A stretch of DNA of 64,000 bases. It comes from Mariannaea sp. PMI_226 (taxonomy: Eukaryota; Ascomycota; Sordariomycetes; Hypocreales; Nectriaceae). The stretch is from contig JANFOG010000003.1 of the NCBI GenBank assembly GCA_024336345.1, positions 2,920,501-2,984,500 on the forward strand. Reading direction: 5' to 3'. The position numbers and the translations under genes were made by a program. The stretch's first letter is position 1. Each line of letters opens with the position of its first letter. The notes under the pieces were generated by a model. It was not told where the DNA came from. It did not search any database and worked only from the letters and a program-made list of their open reading frames with translations. Below are positions 58,294 to 64,000 of the stretch, in pieces.

Positions 58294-60098
58294 GTGAAGC
58301 GACCAAGCGATTCGCGAAGTCTCGGATTGACTGGCTAGATTGGCTCGCTGTAACGATACTAGGTACAGTCACAAACGGTCATCCGCCGTCACCGGGCGAC
58401 TCTTCGGGGCATTTAGGGACCCCTAGTACGATGACTGCAGAGCACGACAGTGCAACCCAGCGATCCAAAAACTGATGAGAGATCAGGATCCTTAGGACCC
58501 TTGACCAGGTACATGCTTTGCAAAGTAGCTACCTGATGGAGGTATTCTCGCTCTTACTTTGGAGCTGTCCCGAACTTTGGCCGCCCTTCCCGGACACTAT
58601 CCCAACTATCTCGCCATTATGATCCCAAGGGCCATCCGTACGCATACATAGTATATGCCCATAAAGGTTTAAAAAAGGGACGAGTTCCCATATTATTCTT
58701 CTGACTTAGACCTTTCCACCTTTTCCTCGCTTTTTTCGTTCGTGCGTTGGGTTGTCGAAGCAGCGACACATTTGCGTGTGCGTGCGCAAGAGCGTGCGAA
58801 TCGTTTTGGCCGCTGTACCTCAGCCTCTACCGTCGCCTCGCCTCGTCTCCCTCGAAACATACCTAGTATTTCGGTGTCGGCCGCCGACGTCACCAGCAGA
58901 TCAACAAAGTCGCCAGAGAGACGGCACCGAGCCCAACGAGCGAGCGAGCGAACGAACGAGAGGATAGGACTGTGAGCAGCAAAGGGCCCCCCCAGCAACT
59001 CCCAGCAGCATTACTGTACCATACCCATCTCCATTACCATTCTCATTTCCATTCTCCGACCCCCGACCCTCTCCGGGCCGACCTTTTACTTGCACAGTAC
59101 TCTCCACCCACCTCAACCGTCCCCATTAAAGACGGCCTTGTCTTGGCTTGCCGACATCGACGGTTAGCGGCCATCCGAGCTGAAGCGCCTAACCCGCTTG
59201 TACGGCGCCCTCTGTTTTTGCCTTGGTCCTGACCTCCCCCCCTCCCGGGATCCTAGACGGCCCATCAAGCAGGTACTGTACTTGACTTGCACTGTACTGT
59301 ACCTTGGGTACCGCACCGTACCTTAAACAACAACCCTGCATCTCTTCGCCGCCGACCTCGTTCCCTTGGACCACCCACTCCCCACCTCTTCACTCTCCCA
59401 CAATTTTTGGATCTGATATCCCCACACCTCTTCTCGGTGCTTGCTTGCACACACGCCCGCCACCACTCCTCCCACCATCACCACCACCACTACCACCACT
59501 CCCAAAGAAGCCAAAGCAAGAAGCCCGCCGCGCCCCAAGGCACCCAAGGAAAAAATCTCCACCCGCCGACCGGCGGCGCACATCCACTCCTGTTTCTTGC
59601 TCCCATCAATTGGCTTTGTCTAACTTGTCCTCGAAAAGTTTTATTGCTTTCTCTCCTCCAGCCTCTTCAGCTTTCAGCGTTCCGACTCCGCAGCGCAATG
59701 ATATTGTGATTGACCAGCGTGCTTGGTCGTCTCCCGTTTTCCCCGTCTTCATATTCCGTTGTTGTTAGCGTGGGATATTTTCCCCTACTTTCGCCCGCTT
59801 ACACTTCGAACCCTCGTCGTTTCCCGTGTCGGATCAACACTCAGCCCTTGGATTCCCCAAGGTGACCCCTGGTCACTTGTCTCGATTCTTCGATTGCTCC
59901 GATTTACTTAACAAAAGCAAGTAATCAACCTTGCTTCTGCTCAGACACCCATCGACAGCAAGTCTGAGCCTCGTGTGTCACAGCCACAAGCGCCAACTCC
60001 AATCTTCAACCTCTATACACCACGTTCCCTCTCCTTCCCGCTCTACGCTTCTTCACCCCACACCGGAATCTCCAACTTAGCAATCGAATCCAGTCGCA

Positions 60099-61609
60099 AT
60101 GTTGATTGACGGCGAGAAGTATGCTTGCGAGGCCTGCGTTCGCGGCCATCGTGTTAGCAACTGTCAGCATTCGGGTATGTCACAGCTGTCGCATTGTGTC
60201 TCTCCAACCGCGGGGTTGCTCAACGCCATCCCTCGACCGCCGAGCTCTTCCCTCCACCTCCTCTCACTCCACGCCTCCAAACCTGAGTCTTTCTTGGAAT
60301 ATTTCCTGCTGACAATACGTTTTCTTGATTCTTAGACCGTCCGCTTCAGCACATCAACAAGAAGGGCCGACCCGTGTCACAATGTGCCCACTGCCGTGCG
60401 ATGCGAAAGTCGCGCTCTGCCCATGTAAAGTGTGACTGCGGCGAGAAGACTAGCAAGTGCCAACATTTACAGCCTACTGTCGAGGGCCATAAGGGTGAGC
60501 AATAATACTTCTCTTAACAGCTGACAGATTCGACTCGGAACGTTGCTTTATTGACACTGCTCTTTACAGAGACGTGCTGCTGTAACCACGGCGGTCGATG
60601 CTCTTGTGGCGGCAAGAAGGAGCCCGCACTCGATACAGTTCCAGAGTCCGACTCGGAGGGCGAGTCCCAAACAACCAGTGCTACCGGTCGCCCTCGAGCT
60701 CCCGCCCGGCGACGACGGGCCAACACAGTTCACTCTGACGGCGTTTTGACTTTCGATCAGAATGGCCACCACAAGCCCGCCCACCGCACCAACAGAGTTG
60801 CACAGAAGTGTGGCCCATACCAGCTTAACCGGGTTAATTCGGCACACAGCACCGGTAGTCTAGGCACGGATAGCATGATGCAGAAGGGCACGCGGGACCC
60901 ACCAGGCAGTCGAGCTCGCGCCTCGAGCACTCGGGAACAGCGCCGAGTCAAGTCTGAGACGGCCTCCCCACTGATGAGCAGCACGCCCAGCTTTCAGAAC
61001 CTGAACAGCAACCTGCCGCCGTTAGATCTGTCAGGCATTGAATATCCCCCCTACATGGCCAACAGCACGTTTGATCTATTTGGGTCTGGCTTCAACTCGG
61101 AGACCGATGCACCCATGTACAGCGCTGGACTGAGCGCTGCTTCAGTTGACTGGAGCCATTACGAGTTTTCCGACATGAAGGGTGGAAGCTTTACCCCCTC
61201 AAGCTACAGCCAGGCTGGAGCTCAAAGCTTCAACGGTCTTCTCGATTTTGGCAGCGGCTCCGAGCAGCTTCCTCACTTGGCCAACACGACATCGACCTCA
61301 GGCGATGTGTCCGAGGTGGAAGACTTGTTGACTGGGGGCGAGAGCGACTTTGACAGCTTCGGGACTGGCAGCGCCTTTCTACGACAGAACAACAACATGA
61401 TGGCAGGCTCAGCCGACCTGACAAGCATTGACTACGATAGCTTTTACAAGGGTGCCGATAACGGTCCTATCGCAGGTGCGGGGCTGTCCATGGTTGAGGA
61501 TGACCCGGCGTTCTGGATGCCCAACTACAATGAGGGCATCACGGCGACGATGGATGAAAGCCCCGATCCCCTCGCACCTGCTCCCATGCAAGCTCTCTGG
61601 GATATGTGA
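60099..61609 (+). CDS. aceA: Copper-fist transcription factor, AceA/Ace1 type
   Basis: Three exons, 60099-60174, 60336-60494 and 60570-61609, give 424 residues. The first two encode the copper-fist DNA-binding domain: MLIDGEKYACEACVRGHRVS, QHINKKGRPVSQCAHCR and a KCDCGEKTSKCQH zinc/copper region; the third adds GHKETCCCNHGGRCSCGGKK. The RGHR and KKGRP elements are the minor-groove and zinc-module signatures of this class. The rest is Ser/Gly-rich with an acidic end, plausible for activation. Proteins starting this way are the AceA/Ace1 (Cup2) group, which sense excess Cu(I) through the N-terminal cysteines and induce detoxification genes such as CrpA-type pumps and metallothioneins. The C-terminus has no Cys-rich repeat of the Mac1/Grisea kind, favouring the copper-excess regulator. 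Introns are 161 bp (GTATGT/TTAG) and 75 bp (GTGAGC/ACAG). The gene is isolated from other coding regions. Confidence 0.9.
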
Positions 61610-64000
61610 AAAATGTTTTACGGGATTATAATTTGGCGTACTGCAATACCCATGATTTTTCTTTTTTCATCAATTCGGCAAAGTAACGACAGGCGCTGGG
61701 AAATATCAAATTACCAGGACATGTCATGAAGGCGCATGGTATTCGTTTCATTTTTACGCGACCATTCACCCAAAAAAAATACGTTTTATTTATTATAACT
61801 GAGCTAGCAAGCAACTTTGCATGCTATGTCTCTCACACCATCTACTTCTCATCCCGAACGAAAACAAGACGGCAGCCAAGCACGAAAGAGGGATCGAAAA
61901 TACCCCGTCATGGCCAGCGTTCGGGATCTGACGATTATGATGATGACCGCTACGTTTTTCTATCAGCCGGGATGCAACAATTGGGTGGGGTGGATGACAT
62001 GCATGAAAGTATGGGGTGCTGGCCGGAACGCGGTCGGGAAGAGTCAACGATCCTGGGGGTCTGAAAGAAGACCTGCACCAATAAATGCGACAGCTCGAAT
62101 GATGTCTCAGGAGGGACATTACAAGGAACCTCGTATCGAGGAATTGAAGAGATTTTTTTTTTGCGATATGCGGCGTCCGAGGCTTAAGAAGGCCCGAGCA
62201 GACAGACGTTCCTAGCCACTCCATTCACCCGCCCATTAAGAGACAGCAAGACTGATGAGATTGGGAAGGGATATATGTTGGAGGGAAGAAAGACACAAAA
62301 AACAACGGAGGAAAGATCTGAAGGGAGGTAGTGGTTGAGAAGATGAGACCACCTTTTGCGTGCACTGGAAGAGGTCAACATAAAAGGGGGAAAGAAAAGA
62401 CTTGAGACCGAGACCTGGACTTTGGATTGCGCTGCATTGCACATATGATTTTCGACATAGACTTGATTGTCATTGGTTTGCTTTGTTGTTCGTTGGATGT
62501 GTCTTTTGATTTATTTTATTTTATTTTTCTTTCTCTTTTTGCTGGTCTTTCAGAATATCCATTATTTACTTTTCTTTTCCCTTTGTTTTTATTATTTTTT
62601 AAAAACTTTATGAAGCCGAATTGGTATATATACACGGCACACACCCACAATAGACATGATGATGACGGAGAGACTAAGACCAACCGAGTCGAGGTCGACG
62701 ATGCCACCACCAACATAATTCTGAGCTCTTCCCCATTGCTTGCCCCTCATATGCACTGTCGTGATTCTTTTTTTTGCTTTTTTTTCAGGGTTCAATGACC
62801 GAGGAACTTCCTAGGAACGTTTCGGATGCCAAGGTTGGGGTAAGTTGGGGAAATGGGACACGATGCTTTTGCCGCCAAACCTCGGATGGCAACAGGAGAA
62901 AGGCGCGTGCGTTGCTGGGAACGTCCTCGGTCGTCCGGAAAAGCGTCGATGATCATGAATCGGAACGGATTGCCCTCTTGGAATCCTTGAGCAAGTGGTT
63001 GGATGGACGACAAGGCTGCAAGGTCCCGATTTCTCCCATGGCCCTGCTGGAGTGTGCTTGTCAGTTGACCACCATCGTATGGGTGTGTTTGTCATGTTTT
63101 TGCTTGGCTTTTTTTTTCATTGCCATGGTTCGAAGCAGCCCTTCCCGCGGCGGCTACAACTCATCCACCCACACGGCCCACCTTGCACGCCAAAAAAAAA
63201 AAAAAAAAAAAAAAAAAAAGACAAGCATCCAAGGGTCTTGCTTGATATTACAGACTACTGAATGAACAAACGATACATACACATACGTGCATACATAATC
63301 GATAGACAGGTCTGCTGTCTGGCCAGGGAGTTGGAGGGGAAGGTGGTGGGGAAGATGGTGGAGGGATCTGGGGCAACCACCGTGCGTCAGCCGCGCCACT
63401 CTCCCACATTCACTCTGTTTTTCAACGAACAGACGGAGGAGGTAGTTCAGCAAGTGAGTGGTAATTACAGTATCTACGTTTTCTATGCCGCTCGTGAAAG
63501 GCAGTCCTGAAAGAGCCAGCCTCTGGGTCGTGCGCTTTTACCCCCCTGCTTGCAAGTTTGCTGCAGAAGAGGGGGGGCCGCCTTCTTCGTGGTTGAGGGC
63601 ATGCATGTCGTCGCATGAGACATGTTGGGGGTGAATGTAAAGAAAGGAAGAAGAAAGAAATCGTGAAAGGGCAAGTATGTATGGACGTCTGCCGCAGTGT
63701 GGGTACTATGGTAAGGGGAAGTGTTCTTGCAGTACCCAAGCAGATTGGTAAAATAAAATAAAATAATAATAATAATAATCTTGGCATGTAGTTCTACCTA
63801 CTGCACACAAGTCATGGTTGCGCGAAAGCCACCAAGAAGAGCCGCGATCAGCGTATGTGGGTGCGTAGATGATGGGAGGATCGCTCTAGGCTTCATTAGT
63901 TGGGGGGTTTCGGAAGAAGAAAAAGAAGAGGAGGAGGGTAGGTAAAAACGAACCAAGCCAAGGGGACGAACGGAGATGTAAGATGCTGACTCCGCTAAGA
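61610..64000. other. Downstream intergenic region to window end
   Basis: 2.4 kb with no supported gene. The open frame at 62774-63265 depends on reading through a long A run as poly-Lys and has no domain. Simple repeats: A-run at 63192-63219 and TAAAA/AAT arrays at 63749-63779. Confidence 0.6.
63192..63219. repeat. Poly(A) tract, 28 bases
   Basis: An uninterrupted A run after CGCC, the longest homopolymer in the window. No target-site duplication or retroelement sequence is evident beside it. Confidence 0.9.

Larger units (their letters stand above)
47436..60098. other. 12.7-kb gene-poor region upstream of the copper-fist gene
   Basis: Apart from a weak two-exon candidate at 48841-49474, no supported gene is visible. 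Many short frames overlap on both strands, including 51497-51856 (-), 53578-54127 (-), 56110-56771 and 57882-58475; none has a domain I recognise. The block is rich in simple repeats (47571-47590, 48782-48805, 49289-49307, 55652-55691, 56521-56545, 58261-58293, 58937-58961). It also contains TACGTA-containing palindromes. The last ~1.4 kb is pyrimidine-rich on the plus strand and probably the promoter and long leader of the downstream gene. Confidence 0.55.

Noticed and set aside
57882..58475. 197-residue plus-strand frame
   Set aside because: No recognisable domain; its poly-Ala part is just the CAG microsatellite, and another long frame lies on the opposite strand.
63192..63219. Poly(A) run as the tail of a retroposon
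   Set aside because: No retroelement coding sequence or flanking target-site duplication could be seen; treated as a homopolymer.
62774..63265. 163-residue frame reading through the A28 run as poly-Lys
   Set aside because: Begins in a T-run, ends shortly after the homopolymer, and has no domain.
1..64000. tRNA, rRNA, CRISPR arrays or intact transposons
   Set aside because: I looked for B-box-like GGTTCRANTCC signals, regular spacer arrays, long terminal repeats and transposase or reverse-transcriptase motifs and saw none; a covariance-model and repeat search would be decisive.

Overview
The window looks like nuclear DNA of a filamentous ascomycete. Genes are interrupted by short introns (mostly 57-120 bp) with fungal donors (GTAAGT, GTATGT, GTACGT), CTAAC/CTGAC-type branch sites and TAG/CAG acceptors. 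The readable proteins are fungal: ATG13, HSE1, SUP35, a YRB30-type Ran-binding protein, ATP-dependent PEP carboxykinase, CK2 beta, a fungal phytochrome and an AceA-type copper-fist factor. Intergenic DNA is sprinkled with TAGGTAGGTAC-like words. I infer a sordariomycete, probably Hypocreales; the species cannot be fixed from sequence alone. All exon coordinates come from reading splice signals and checking frame and protein continuity by eye, without transcript data.

Layout. 1-437 is the 3' end of a basic/Gly-rich protein (perhaps a GYF-domain protein). ATG13 (3526-6443, +) and HSE1 (8415-10709, +) follow. A SNF2-family ATPase (11471-15061, -) and pck1 (15964-18880, -) lie in tandem. A 7.1-kb stretch without a recognisable gene separates pck1 from SUP35 (26018-28300, -). 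SUP35 is divergent from the YRB30-like gene (29480-31458, +). Then come a membrane-associated methyltransferase-like protein of unknown role (32101-33161, +), a JmjC/cupin-like dioxygenase (33311-34348, -), CK2 beta (35420-36525, +) and the phytochrome hybrid histidine kinase (37021-41547, -). An A+T-richer gene-poor block (about 42.2-46.1 kb) precedes a ketopantoate reductase (46107-47435, -). From 47.4 to 60.1 kb I see no convincing gene apart from one weak two-exon candidate (48841-49474). The copper-fist factor (60099-61609, +) is the last gene.

The genes are ordinary housekeeping and signalling genes rather than one pathway or cluster: autophagy initiation, endosomal sorting, chromatin remodelling, gluconeogenesis, translation termination, Ran biology, CK2 signalling, red-light sensing, pantothenate synthesis and copper homeostasis. 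I found no transposon with intact coding capacity, CRISPR array, tRNA, rRNA or secondary-metabolite cluster. The most interesting details are structural: stop-free introns with lengths divisible by three in SUP35 (inside the prion-like domain) and HSE1, micro-exons and a 686-bp intron in pck1 with an uncertain (possibly splice-created) start codon, a 14-nt initiator exon in the ketopantoate reductase, an uncharacterised membrane methyltransferase-like family, and two large gene-poor blocks.
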